Shown here one piece after another: positions 1 through 5,840 of a stretch of DNA of 5,923 nt (within the stretch, counting starts at the first letter, position 1; each line of letters begins with the position of its first letter). The notes below the pieces were generated by a model. The model did not search any database and was not told where the DNA came from. It saw only the letters and a program-made list of their open reading frames with translations. Both the position numbers and the translations under genes were made by a program. The DNA lies in contig CANBZE010000136.1 of NCBI GenBank assembly GCA_947373775.1, positions 1-5,923 on the forward strand, given 5' to 3'. The stretch is from Alphaproteobacteria bacterium (GTDB lineage: Bacteria > Pseudomonadota > Alphaproteobacteria > Micropepsales > Micropepsaceae).

Positions 1-670
1 CACCGGATAGACCGTCACGCTTGAAAAGGAGGTATGGCGGCGAGCGTTTGAGTCAAACGGCGAAATGCGCACCAGCCGGTGCACCCCCGCTTCGGTCTTC
101 AGCCAGCCATAAGCGTTGGGACCCTTGACCATCAGGGTGGTGGACTTGATTCCCGCCCCGTCGCCTTCGCTTTCCTCGATCAGTTGCAGCTTGTAATCGT
201 GGCGCTCGGCCCAGCGGGTGTACATGCGCAGCAGCATGGAGGCCCAGTCCTGGCTTTCGGTGCCGCCGGCGCCGGCATGGATTTCGATATAGCTGTCGTT
301 GCCATCGGCTTCGCCCGACAGCATGGATTCCAGCCGCATCTGCTCGGCGCGTTTGTTCAGCGCCAGCAGGCTGTTCTCCGCGTCCGTCACCATGGCGGCG
401 TCGTTCTCGGCCTCCGCCATTTCGATCAGGGCGGTGGCGTCGGTGAATTCATTTTCCAACTTGCGAACGCCGCCCAGCGAGCTTTCCAGCTTCTGGCGTT
501 CGCGCATCAGCTTCTGCGCGGCGGTGGGGTCATTCCAGATCGACGAGTCTTCGGCCTTGGCGTTCAGTTCGTCCAGGCGGCGATTGGCGGCATCCCAGTC
601 AAAGATGCCTCCTCAGCAGGGCGATGGCCTGCTGGATGTCGGCGGCGGCGCGGGAGATTTCGGGACGCAT
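1..670 (-). CDS. prfB: Peptide chain release factor 2 (RF2), 5' part, expressed by +1 programmed frameshifting; runs off the left edge
   Basis: RF2 recognises UGA and UAA stop codons in the ribosomal A site and triggers hydrolysis of the finished peptide. Translation starts at ATG 670-668, with a GAGGA ribosome binding site at 679-675. It reads 23 codons (beginning MRPEIS, ending RRHL) to an in-frame TGA at 601-599. A +1 shift then continues in the frame 600-1 (DWDAANRRLDELNAK...), giving 223 residues in the window. The N-terminal part is the helical domain (about residues 1-110). The start of the core domain is marked by AGAGGTESQDWASML and then AYGWLKTEAGVHRLVR. The RF2 anticodon-like tripeptide S203-P204-F205 is seen in RISPFDS; E. 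coli RF2 has it at 205-207. The catalytic GGQ loop lies beyond the window edge, so its presence cannot be checked. The gene is third in a leftward row behind the amidase and PBP1A, with its own candidate promoter. The two-frame structure should be annotated as one gene, not as a pseudogene. Confidence 0.96.
598..613 (-). promoter_or_regulatory. RF2 +1 programmed ribosomal frameshift site
   Basis: Reading leftward from 613 the codons are AGG AGG CAT CTT TGA, followed by C. This matches the E. coli prfB site (AGG GGG TAT CTT TGA C) in every spacing: a Shine-Dalgarno-like hexamer at 613-608, three bases, the slippery CTT at 604-602, the UGA stop at 601-599, and a C at 598 that weakens termination. 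The hexamer AGGAGG is a perfect match to the anti-Shine-Dalgarno sequence, better than the E. coli version. By the known mechanism, scarce RF2 leaves the ribosome paused at UGA; tRNA-Leu slips from CUU to UUU and RF2 is made. Plentiful RF2 terminates instead and yields a 23-residue peptide. Confidence 0.96.
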
Positions 671-686
671 TTCTTCCTCGGTGTCA

Positions 687-724
687 TGGCCCGGGGTTCA
701 TAGCGACAGCGTATGAACGGGCCA
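687..724 (-). promoter_or_regulatory. Bulged 13-bp stem-loop in the prfB leader
   Basis: In the prfB transcript TGGCCC (724-719) pairs with GGGCCA (692-687), and directly inside it GTTCATA (718-712) pairs with TATGAAC (702-696). That makes 13 base pairs with a 3-nt CCC bulge (695-693) and a 9-nt loop (711-703). The hairpin ends 7 nt before the GAGGA ribosome binding site. If the candidate promoter at 759-731 is real, the first transcribed bases would fall at about 724, so the stem would be 5'-terminal; such stems are known to protect mRNAs from 5'-end-dependent decay. The pairing is seen; the function is inference. Confidence 0.6.
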
Positions 725-730
725 CGCAAT

Positions 731-759
731 TCAATATTCGGCAGCGAGCATTTGTTCAA
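731..759 (-). promoter_or_regulatory. Candidate sigma70-type promoter for prfB
   Basis: A -35-like TTGAAC (759-754, four of six consensus bases) is followed after 17 nt by a -10-like TATTGA (736-731, three of six). It sits in a short AT-rich patch within otherwise GC-rich sequence, between the PBP1A stop and the prfB start. The -10 match is weak, and prfB could also be reached by read-through from PBP1A. Confidence 0.35.
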
Positions 760-764
760 CTGGG

Positions 765-786
765 TGGCCCGCACTCCGGCGGGCCA
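765..786 (-). terminator. 8-bp hairpin just after the PBP1A stop, terminator-like but without a U tract
   Basis: TGGCCCGC (786-779) pairs with GCGGGCCA (772-765) around a 6-nt loop, starting 8 nt past the PBP1A stop codon. The position and an all-GC core suit the 3' end of an mRNA. The sequence after the stem is CCCAGTTGAAC, with no run of T, so it does not meet the usual definition of an intrinsic terminator. It may instead stabilise the 3' end after processing, or act in the repeat set described for 681-792. Confidence 0.35.
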
Positions 787-794
787 TGACACTG

Positions 795-3260
795 TTAATA
801 AAGTCCACCGGTACCCTCGCCCACTGTCCGGGCGGGCGCATTGCCCTGCCCGGCGGCGCTGGCGGAAACCGGCGCACCGTTTTCGTCGACGCCCGGCACC
901 GGCGCATTGCTTTCACCCGGCGCGGTCCCGGCCTTGAAGGCTTCGATGATGGCGCCGGGGGTGCCGGCGGGAACCGGATTGCCGCTCTTCCAGTCGATGA
1001 CGACTTCCTCGATGCCCGGCGCGATACGGAACGGGGTCGGCGGGGCGTCGGCCAGGGCTTCCTTCATGAAATCGCGGAAGATCGGCGCCGCCACGGTGGC
1101 GCCTTGCTCCTTGGGTCCCAGGGTGCGGGGATTGTCGAAGCCGACATAGACGCCAGCGGCCAGATCAGGCGAGAAGCCGATGAACCAGACGGACTGGGCA
1201 TCCTGCGAGGTGCCGGTCTTGCCCGCCAGCGGCTTGGGGATTTGCGCGCCCACCGAGTAGGCGGCGGTGCCGCGCTGGACCACGCCTTGCAGCATCGAGA
1301 CGATCTGGTAGGCGGTGCGCGGGTCGATGATCTGCTCGCGGGTATCGGACAGCAGCGGCTCTTCCTGGCTGTGCCAGTTGGCGTCGTTGCAGCCCTCACA
1401 CTTGCGCTCGTCATGGCGCCAGATGGTCTTGCCGTAGCGGTCCTGGATGCGGTCCACCAGCGAGGCGCTGATCTTCTTGCCGCCATTGGCGAACTCGGAA
1501 TAGCCGGTGACCATCCGGATCAGGGTGGTCTCGTACGACCCCAGCGAATTGGCCAGCAGCGGTGGCAACTTGTCATAGACGCCCATGCGGATGGGCATCT
1601 TCACCACCTGGTTCATGCCCAGGTCATGCGCCAGGCGCACCGTCATCACGTTGCGCGACAGCTCGATGCCGCGCCGCAGGGTTGTGTCGCCCAGGAACTC
1701 GCCCTTTTCGAAATTGTCGGGGCGCCAGATGCCAAGGCCCGGGCCCTGGTCCATCTCGAACGGCGCATCCAGCACCTTGCTGGCGGGCGTGTAGCCATTG
1801 TCCAGGGCGGTGGCATAGACGAAGGGCTTGAAGGACGAACCTGGCTGGCGTTGGGCCTGCATGGCGCGGTCGAATTGCGAGGAGGCGTAAGAGAAGCCGC
1901 CCGACATGGCCAGCACGCGGCCGGTATGCGGGTCCATCACCACGATGGCGCCGTTGACTTCGGGCACCTGGCGCAGGCCGAACTCGCCGGCCTTGGCGGG
2001 GGCGGGCATCGGCTCGACATAGAAGACGTCGCCGGGTTTGACGACTTCCTGCGGCGTGGTGGGACGGGGCCCCCATACCGCGCCGGGCAATTGCCGGTTG
2101 GCCCATTTGTACCCGTCATAGGTCACAACACCGGTCGTGCCGTCGGCAAAGCCGATATGGACATCCTTGCCCCGGTAATCGAGCGCCACCGCCAGCCGCC
2201 AGGTTTCGATGCCCGAGGCTTCCGGAATGGCGTCCAGATTCTTTTTCCAATCGCTCAGATCAATGGTCTTCTTGGCGCCGCGCCAGCCGTGACGGCGGTC
2301 ATAGCGGACCAAGCCGGAACGCAGCGCGCTGACGGCATAATTCTGCAGCCGCGTATCCAGCGAGGCGCGCACCTGCAGACCGCTGTCATACAGGCCGGTG
2401 GAATGATAGCGCCCGATCAGAAGACGCCGCACTTCCTCGACATAATAATCCACGTCGGCGGCCTGGCTGCCCAGCGCTCTTGTCTGGGTCACCAGCGGTT
2501 CGGCCCTGGCGGCAGCGGCCTGCTCGTCGGTGATGTAATTGTTGTCGGCCATCTGGCCGATCACCCAGTTGCGCCGGTCCAGCGCCGCTTCGTGGTTATA
2601 GCGCGGATCGTAATTGGCCGGCCCCTTGGGCAGCGCCGCCAGAAAGGCGACCTCGGCCACGTCCAGCTCATCCAGCGACTTGCCGAAATAGTTCAGCGAG
2701 GCCGCACCGATGCCGTAGCAATTCTCGCCCAGGTAGATTTCGTTGAGATAAAGCTCCAGCACCTTTTCCTTCGGGTAGGTGGCGTCGATGCGCACCGCCA
2801 GGATCGCCTCGCGGATCTTGCGGCTGAACTTGACGTCGGAATTGAGCAGGAAGTTGCGCGCCACCTGCTGGGTGATGGTGGAGGCGCCCTGCGGGCGGCG
2901 GCCCTGCAGCACCAGCCCCACATCCTTGATCGCGGCGCGCAGGATGCCCGACGGATCAATGCCCGGATGGCTGTAGAAGTTGCGGTCCTCCGCCGAGGTG
3001 AAAGCCTGCTTCACCAATTTGGGAATGAAGGCGGCGGGCACGAAGATGCGCCGCTCGCGGGCATATTCGCCCAGCACCGTGCCGTTACCGGCATAGACGC
3101 GGGTGGTGATGGGCGGGGTGTAATCCTGCAGCGCCTCCACGCTGGGCAGGCCGCGCGTGATGGTCACCAGGTAAACCGCCACCGCGCCGATGGCGATCAC
3201 GACCAAAGCCGCGGCCGCCAGGCCGAGCCACTTCAAAAGACGGGGGAGGAAATTCTGCAT
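795..3260 (-). CDS. mrcA: Penicillin-binding protein 1A, bifunctional peptidoglycan glycosyltransferase/transpeptidase
   Basis: This 821-residue class A PBP polymerises lipid II into glycan strands and cross-links their peptides on the periplasmic face of the inner membrane. A short cytoplasmic start is followed by one membrane segment (about 12-33). The GT51 domain shows EDRNFYSHPG with catalytic E91, GASTITQQVARN (125-136), RKIREA with the second acidic residue E151, and LELYLNEIYLG (168-178). A linker and OB-like region (about 320-440) carries the insertion usual for PBP1A. The transpeptidase domain has all three motifs: S475-SF-K478 with the acyl-serine S475, S535-R-N537, and K681-TGTS. 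A CxxC pair (C621, C624) lies in the loop before KTGTS; E. coli PBP1A has a similar pair. The last 45 or so residues are Gly/Ala/Pro-rich and probably disordered. Length is normal for the family. The ATG at 3260 lacks a clear ribosome binding site, but the cytoplasmic tail and membrane segment fit this start. It follows the amidase by 60 nt and is probably co-transcribed with it. Confidence 0.96.
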   Translation of the reverse strand: MQNFLPRLLKWLGLAAAALVVIAIGAVAVYLVTITRGLPSVEALQDYTPPITTRVYAGNGTVLGEYARERRIFVPAAFIPKLVKQAFTSAEDRNFYSHPGIDPSGILRAAIKDVGLVLQGRRPQGASTITQQVARNFLLNSDVKFSRKIREAILAVRIDATYPKEKVLELYLNEIYLGENCYGIGAASLNYFGKSLDELDVAEVAFLAALPKGPANYDPRYNHEAALDRRNWVIGQMADNNYITDEQAAAARAEPLVTQTRALGSQAADVDYYVEEVRRLLIGRYHSTGLYDSGLQVRASLDTRLQNYAVSALRSGLVRYDRRHGWRGAKKTIDLSDWKKNLDAIPEASGIETWRLAVALDYRGKDVHIGFADGTTGVVTYDGYKWANRQLPGAVWGPRPTTPQEVVKPGDVFYVEPMPAPAKAGEFGLRQVPEVNGAIVVMDPHTGRVLAMSGGFSYASSQFDRAMQAQRQPGSSFKPFVYATALDNGYTPASKVLDAPFEMDQGPGLGIWRPDNFEKGEFLGDTTLRRGIELSRNVMTVRLAHDLGMNQVVKMPIRMGVYDKLPPLLANSLGSYETTLIRMVTGYSEFANGGKKISASLVDRIQDRYGKTIWRHDERKCEGCNDANWHSQEEPLLSDTREQIIDPRTAYQIVSMLQGVVQRGTAAYSVGAQIPKPLAGKTGTSQDAQSVWFIGFSPDLAAGVYVGFDNPRTLGPKEQGATVAAPIFRDFMKEALADAPPTPFRIAPGIEEVVIDWKSGNPVPAGTPGAIIEAFKAGTAPGESNAPVPGVDENGAPVSASAAGQGNAPARTVGEGTGGLY

Positions 3261-3320
3261 GAGACTGGCTGATTTATAGAGGCGAAGGGGGTGGAGTTGC
3301 CAGAGGGTTGACGATGCGGC

Positions 3321-4670
3321 CTAGCGGGCCATCTGGAAGGCGGAAGGCGGCGCAAATTGGAAATCCACGGCATCGGCGATGGCGCCGGCCACCTTGGCCC
3401 TCCATGAATCCGTGTTCATCTGGCTGGCATCCCCGCGGTTGGACAGATAGCCCAGCTCGATCAGCACGGCGGGAACATCAGGCGCCACCAGCACCGCCAG
3501 CGACGCCGAGCGGTGCGGGCTGCGCGCCAGCAGGTCGGTGACCTGCCCCAGATTCTTCAGCGCATTGGTGGCGAATTCCGACGATTTGTTGCGGGTGTCA
3601 CGCTGCGCCAGGTTGATCAGGATCGGCGCCACAGGATTGTTGTCGCCCGACAGGTCCACGCCGGCGATGACGTCAGACTGGTTTTCGCGCCGCGCCAGGG
3701 CACTGGCTTCGCGGTCGGAGCGGCCGTCATTCAACGTGTAGATCGACGTGCCGGTGGTGTCGGGATCGGGATTGGAATCGGCATGCAGGGCGATGAACAG
3801 GTCGGCCTTGTCGGCGCGGCCGATGGCGACGCGCTGGCGCAAGGGAATGAAGGTATCGTTCTCGCGGGTCATGAACACGGTATAGCCGCGGCTGCGCAGT
3901 TCGCGCGCCAGCTTCAGGCCTTCGGCCAGCGCCAAGTCCTTTTCCATCAGCCCGTTGACGCCAACGGTGCCCGCATCCAGGCCGCCATGGCCGGGATCCA
4001 GCACAATGATCTTCTTGCCTTTGCCGCGCGCCGGCGGCGCCTGCTGGGCGGCGATCAGGGCGGCGAGTTTCTCCGCATCGCTTTCGCGCTTCTTCAGGTC
4101 GGCGGGCCAGCCGGCCAGTGCATCGAATTTGGGACGGGTGGTGGGAAACAGGTCGATCACCACCCGGTAGCCGAAACCGGCAGATGGCGGCAGCACCAGC
4201 GAGTCCGACACCGATACCGGCGAATTCAGGTCGATCACCATGCGTGAATTGCCGGCGCGGAACTGGCCATAGCGATAGGACTTCACCGGCCCCGAACCGC
4301 TGGGCCGGGGCGGCGCACCCAGCCGCCAGCTGACTTCGGGCATGTCGATCACCACGCGATCGGGATTGGACAGCGCGAAGGCGCGCAAATTCACCGGATC
4401 GGACAGTTCGATCACCAGCCTTGTGCGGTCTTCATGCTCGCCGATGCGGGCGCTCATCACGATGGGCAGCGGGCCTTGGGGCTTGGTGCCGATGCTGGGA
4501 CCCGCCACGCCTTGCGGGATTGGTTTGGGCGGCGCCACCGGCAGGTTTTTGGCGGCATCTTCCTGGCCATGCATCAACTTGCTGATGGCATCGTCAGCGG
4601 CGCCGGCGCGCAGCGCCACCAGCGACAGGGCGGCGGCGGCAATGCAGCAGGCGGCCAGGGGACGCTTCAC
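3321..4670 (-). CDS. amiC: Periplasmic N-acetylmuramoyl-L-alanine amidase with AMIN domain (AmiC type)
   Basis: This zinc amidase cuts the bond between MurNAc and L-Ala of the stem peptide, freeing glycan strands for septum splitting. I chose GTG 4670-4668: it has GGAG at 4681-4678 with ideal 7-nt spacing and gives a compact Sec signal, MKRPLAACC... to AGA|ADD near residue 24. An in-frame ATG at 4706 adds 12 residues with poor codons and no good ribosome binding site. From the GTG start (449 residues) there is a Pro-rich linker (about 40-70), an AMIN domain that targets peptidoglycan or the septum (about 70-175), a charged linker, and Amidase_3 (about 220-440). The zinc ligands are H228 (LDPGHGG), E243 (MEKDL) and H296 (ALHAD); the catalytic glutamate is E405 (IELGYLSN). 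The stretch around SGDNNPVAPILINLAQRDT corresponds to the region that holds the autoinhibitory helix in AmiB/AmiC enzymes, so activation by an EnvC/NlpD-like partner is expected. No such partner is in the window. It heads the row with PBP1A. Confidence 0.93.
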   Translation of the reverse strand: MKRPLAACCIAAAALSLVALRAGAADDAISKLMHGQEDAAKNLPVAPPKPIPQGVAGPSIGTKPQGPLPIVMSARIGEHEDRTRLVIELSDPVNLRAFALSNPDRVVIDMPEVSWRLGAPPRPSGSGPVKSYRYGQFRAGNSRMVIDLNSPVSVSDSLVLPPSAGFGYRVVIDLFPTTRPKFDALAGWPADLKKRESDAEKLAALIAAQQAPPARGKGKKIIVLDPGHGGLDAGTVGVNGLMEKDLALAEGLKLARELRSRGYTVFMTRENDTFIPLRQRVAIGRADKADLFIALHADSNPDPDTTGTSIYTLNDGRSDREASALARRENQSDVIAGVDLSGDNNPVAPILINLAQRDTRNKSSEFATNALKNLGQVTDLLARSPHRSASLAVLVAPDVPAVLIELGYLSNRGDASQMNTDSWRAKVAGAIADAVDFQFAPPSAFQMAR

Positions 4671-4677
4671 CAAAAAG

Positions 4678-4681
4678 CTCC
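4678..4681 (-). promoter_or_regulatory. Ribosome binding site that decides the amidase start
   Basis: GGAG reads leftward at 4681-4678, 7 nt before the GTG at 4670. The competing ATG at 4706 has only GGTGA about 10 nt upstream. A possible extended -10 element (TGC then TATTGT, 4705-4697) overlaps that ATG; if used, transcription would begin downstream of it and leave only the GTG usable. Confidence 0.55.
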
Positions 4682-4711
4682 GAATCGGGTGCGCCGACAA
4701 TAGCATGTGGT

Positions 4712-4740
4712 TTGTTTCACCGATTTGCTTTTGCTACTGT
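4712..4740 (+). promoter_or_regulatory. Candidate promoter for the PKHD hydroxylase in the divergent region
   Basis: TTGTTT (4712-4717), a 17-nt spacer and TACTGT (4735-4740) resemble a sigma70 -35/-10 pair, with four matches each to TTGACA and TATAAT. The start would fall near 4747, giving a leader of about 16 nt that still contains the AGGGGG ribosome binding site at 4750-4755. The whole divergent gap is only 92 nt, so the hydroxylase and amidase promoters would lie nearly back to back. Confidence 0.35.
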
Positions 4741-4762
4741 TCCCCGTGCAGGGGGACCGCCG

Positions 4763-5428
4763 ATGTTTCTGGAACTGAAGGATTTTCTGACGCCGCCGGA
4801 AGTGGCGCGATTGCAGGAGATCGCCGCCAAAGTTCCATTCGTGGACGGGCGCGTCTCCAATCCGCACAACCTGGCCAAGAACAACCTGCAGGCCAATGAA
4901 ACCGACCCGGGCTATGTGGAATCCTCGCGCATTGTGGCGGCGGCCTTCGCACGCTCGACGCCCTTCATCGAATTCGCCTTCCCCCGCCAAGTCGCACCGC
5001 CGCTGCTGGCCCGCTACGAAGTGGGCATGACCTATGGCGCCCATGCCGACACGGCTCATATGCGCTTCGGCAATGAGATGCGCCGTTCCGACCTGTCGGC
5101 CACGGTGTGGCTAAACCCGCCCGCCAGCTATGACGGCGGCGAGCTAGTGGTCCATCTCGGCACCCGGCCGGTGGCGATCAAGGGCGAGCCGGGCAGCGTG
5201 GTCGTCTACCCCTCCACCCACCTGCATGAGGTGACCCCGGTCCGCCGGGGCCAGCGCCTGGTCTCGATCACCTTCATCGAAAGCCTGATCCCGGACGAGT
5301 ACCAGCGCACCCAGCTTTACGAGCTGAGCGAGGTGGCAGCGCTGGAGGGACTGAAGATGGCTTGGGAAAACCGGGTCCGGCTGGAGGCGGTACGGAACAA
5401 TTTGCTGCGATTATGGTCCAGAAGTTAG
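4763..5428 (+). CDS. PKHD-type 2-oxoglutarate/Fe(II)-dependent hydroxylase, YbiX/PiuC family
   Basis: The 221-residue protein belongs to the prolyl-4-hydroxylase-like PKHD family, whose E. coli member YbiX is about the same size. Members bind Fe(II) and 2-oxoglutarate and are thought to hydroxylate a protein or small molecule; the substrate is not established. The double-stranded beta-helix core carries the metal triad H94-x-D96 (MTYGAHADT) and H155 (STHLHEVTPV), and R165 (RRGQRLVS) fits the 2-oxoglutarate-binding basic residue. Other family landmarks are VDGRV (27-31), KNNLQ (39-43), SDLSATVWLN (109-118) and SYDGGELVV (122-130). No signal peptide or membrane segment is seen, so it is probably cytosolic. 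The ATG at 4763 is preceded by AGGGGG at 4750-4755; a TTG at 4712 would extend the frame by 17 residues but overlaps the putative promoter and lacks family similarity. In Pseudomonas the relative PiuC is linked to TonB-dependent iron uptake, but no iron gene is visible here. It points toward rne and away from the amidase. Confidence 0.9.
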   Translation: MFLELKDFLTPPEVARLQEIAAKVPFVDGRVSNPHNLAKNNLQANETDPGYVESSRIVAAAFARSTPFIEFAFPRQVAPPLLARYEVGMTYGAHADTAHMRFGNEMRRSDLSATVWLNPPASYDGGELVVHLGTRPVAIKGEPGSVVVYPSTHLHEVTPVRRGQRLVSITFIESLIPDEYQRTQLYELSEVAALEGLKMAWENRVRLEAVRNNLLRLWSRS

Positions 5429-5434
5429 CTAACT
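5423..5434. repeat. 12-bp perfect palindrome AGTTAGCTAACT over the hydroxylase stop codon
   Basis: AGTTAGCTAACT reads the same on both strands and includes the TAG stop at 5426-5428. It lies 14 nt before the TATAAT box of the likely rne promoter, where the -35 region should be. That position suits an operator for a dimeric regulator. It is too short and lacks a T tract to be a terminator. Confidence 0.4.
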
Positions 5435-5454
5435 AACTGATTATGTTATATAAT
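5425..5454 (+). promoter_or_regulatory. Likely rne promoter with a perfect TATAAT box
   Basis: TATAAT at 5449-5454 is a full consensus -10 inside an AT-rich stretch (about 5425-5458) that stands out from the GC-rich surroundings. The -35 is weak: TTAGCT at 5425-5430 with an 18-nt spacer. A TG at 5444-5445, one base before an overlapping TATATA, could act as an extended -10. Transcription would start near 5461. Confidence 0.6.
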
Positions 5455-5536
5455 AATTCCGGCCCTGACCGGCCGTCACAAATGTGCCCATTAATCGCTT
5501 GTTGAACGGCTTGGGGCACCCTACAAAAACTGTGTC

Positions 5537-5567
5537 CGGCAGCTTTTCGCGATTCTCGCGACTGCCG
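5537..5567 (+). promoter_or_regulatory. rne leader stem-loop A (12 bp with a CTTT bulge)
   Basis: CGGCAG (5537-5542) pairs with CTGCCG (5562-5567). Inside it TCGCGA (5547-5552) pairs with a second TCGCGA (5556-5561) around a TTC loop. The only unpaired side sequence is CTTT (5543-5546), a pyrimidine bulge of the single-stranded kind RNase E could attack. No T tract follows, so it is not a terminator. Confidence 0.5.
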
Positions 5568-5594
5568 CGCCGCCCCTGACCAGGCCCGGCATGC

Positions 5595-5611
5595 CCCGCG
5601 AGCAACGCGGG
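5595..5611 (+). promoter_or_regulatory. rne leader stem-loop B (6 bp, all GC)
   Basis: CCCGCG (5595-5600) pairs with CGCGGG (5606-5611) around the pentaloop AGCAA. All six pairs are G-C. The sequence after it (ACCAACGGCCC) has no T run. Confidence 0.5.
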
Positions 5612-5638
5612 ACCAACGGCCCTTCAGGACTCATCTTT

Positions 5639-5664
5639 GGCCGCCAGCCCCAAGGCTAGCGGCC
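5639..5664 (+). promoter_or_regulatory. rne leader stem-loop C (10 bp with one mismatch, tetraloop)
   Basis: GGCCGC (5639-5644) pairs with GCGGCC (5659-5664); after a single C-A mismatch (5645/5658), AGCC (5646-5649) pairs with GGCT (5654-5657) around the tetraloop CCAA. This is the best-formed hairpin in the leader and ends 13 nt before the ATG of the overlapping upstream frame. No T tract follows. Confidence 0.55.
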
Positions 5665-5840
5665 CGCCGAAGTAACAATGACTGACAAATTTGCGATCCC
5701 CTCCGACGCTGTCCCGGTCCCGATGACCGTTTCGACGGATGGGCTTGCGCACCTTCTTTCCACCATCACATCGCGCCGCCCTGACCTGCCCGCCGCACTT
5801 CGTGCCGCCGGCCCCGGACGTGCGCGCCCAGGAGACTTCC

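Larger units (their letters stand above)
681..792 (-). repeat. Four alternating inverted copies of TGGCCCG/CGGGCCA between PBP1A and prfB
   Basis: On the plus strand TGGCCCG occurs at 687-693 and 765-771, and its complement CGGGCCA at 718-724 and 780-786. In the leftward transcript the order is 1 (786-780), 2 (771-765), 3 (724-718), 4 (693-687), so 1:2, 2:3 and 3:4 can each pair. The outermost pair extends to a perfect 13-bp inverted repeat, 681-693 against 780-792, whose arms touch the PBP1A stop codon on one side and the prfB ribosome binding site on the other. The repeat layout is seen directly; a switching role is speculation. Confidence 0.6.
5461..5840 (+). promoter_or_regulatory. Long structured 5' leader of rne, about 380 nt
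   Basis: No gene with family similarity is visible in this stretch. It holds a short stem CGGCC/GGCCG (5460-5464 with 5471-5475) at the predicted 5' end, three stronger stem-loops listed separately, three copies of CCCTGACC (5463-5470, 5574-5581, 5779-5786), and an ATG at 5678 that opens a frame overlapping rne. In E. coli a 361-nt rne leader lets RNase E cleave its own mRNA when enzyme is in excess. A leader of similar length and structure here suggests analogous feedback, by inference only. Confidence 0.5.

Noticed and set aside
599..601. In-frame TGA in prfB read as a nonsense mutation or pseudogene
   Set aside because: All elements of the programmed frameshift signal surround it and the downstream frame is intact.
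79..789. Plus-strand open frame opposite prfB
   Set aside because: The complementary strand encodes clear RF2 sequence, and the plus translation has no recognisable features.
786..3272. An 828-codon open frame on the plus strand opposite PBP1A
   Set aside because: It mirrors the PBP1A gene almost exactly, and its translation is His/Gly/Arg/Ala-rich with no domain. Long antisense frames are expected opposite GC-rich genes. The opposite strand has every GT51 and transpeptidase motif.
3513..4247. Plus-strand open frame of 244 codons opposite the amidase
   Set aside because: It is antisense to the conserved Amidase_3 and AMIN regions and has a low-complexity shadow composition.
4646..4670. Lipobox-like LAAC near the amidase N-terminus
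   Set aside because: The cysteine comes after only about four non-polar residues, before a full hydrophobic segment, and a good AGA|ADD signal peptidase I site follows. A soluble periplasmic enzyme fits better.
4712..4762. TTG start extending the hydroxylase by 17 residues
   Set aside because: The extra residues do not resemble family members, the ATG at 4763 has a strong ribosome binding site, and the extension covers the likely promoter.
5551..5632. Two GANTC sites (5551-5555 and 5628-5632) as CcrM methylation control of rne
   Set aside because: GANTC also occurs several times inside the coding regions here, and both leader copies lie downstream of the promoter, so nothing marks them as regulatory.
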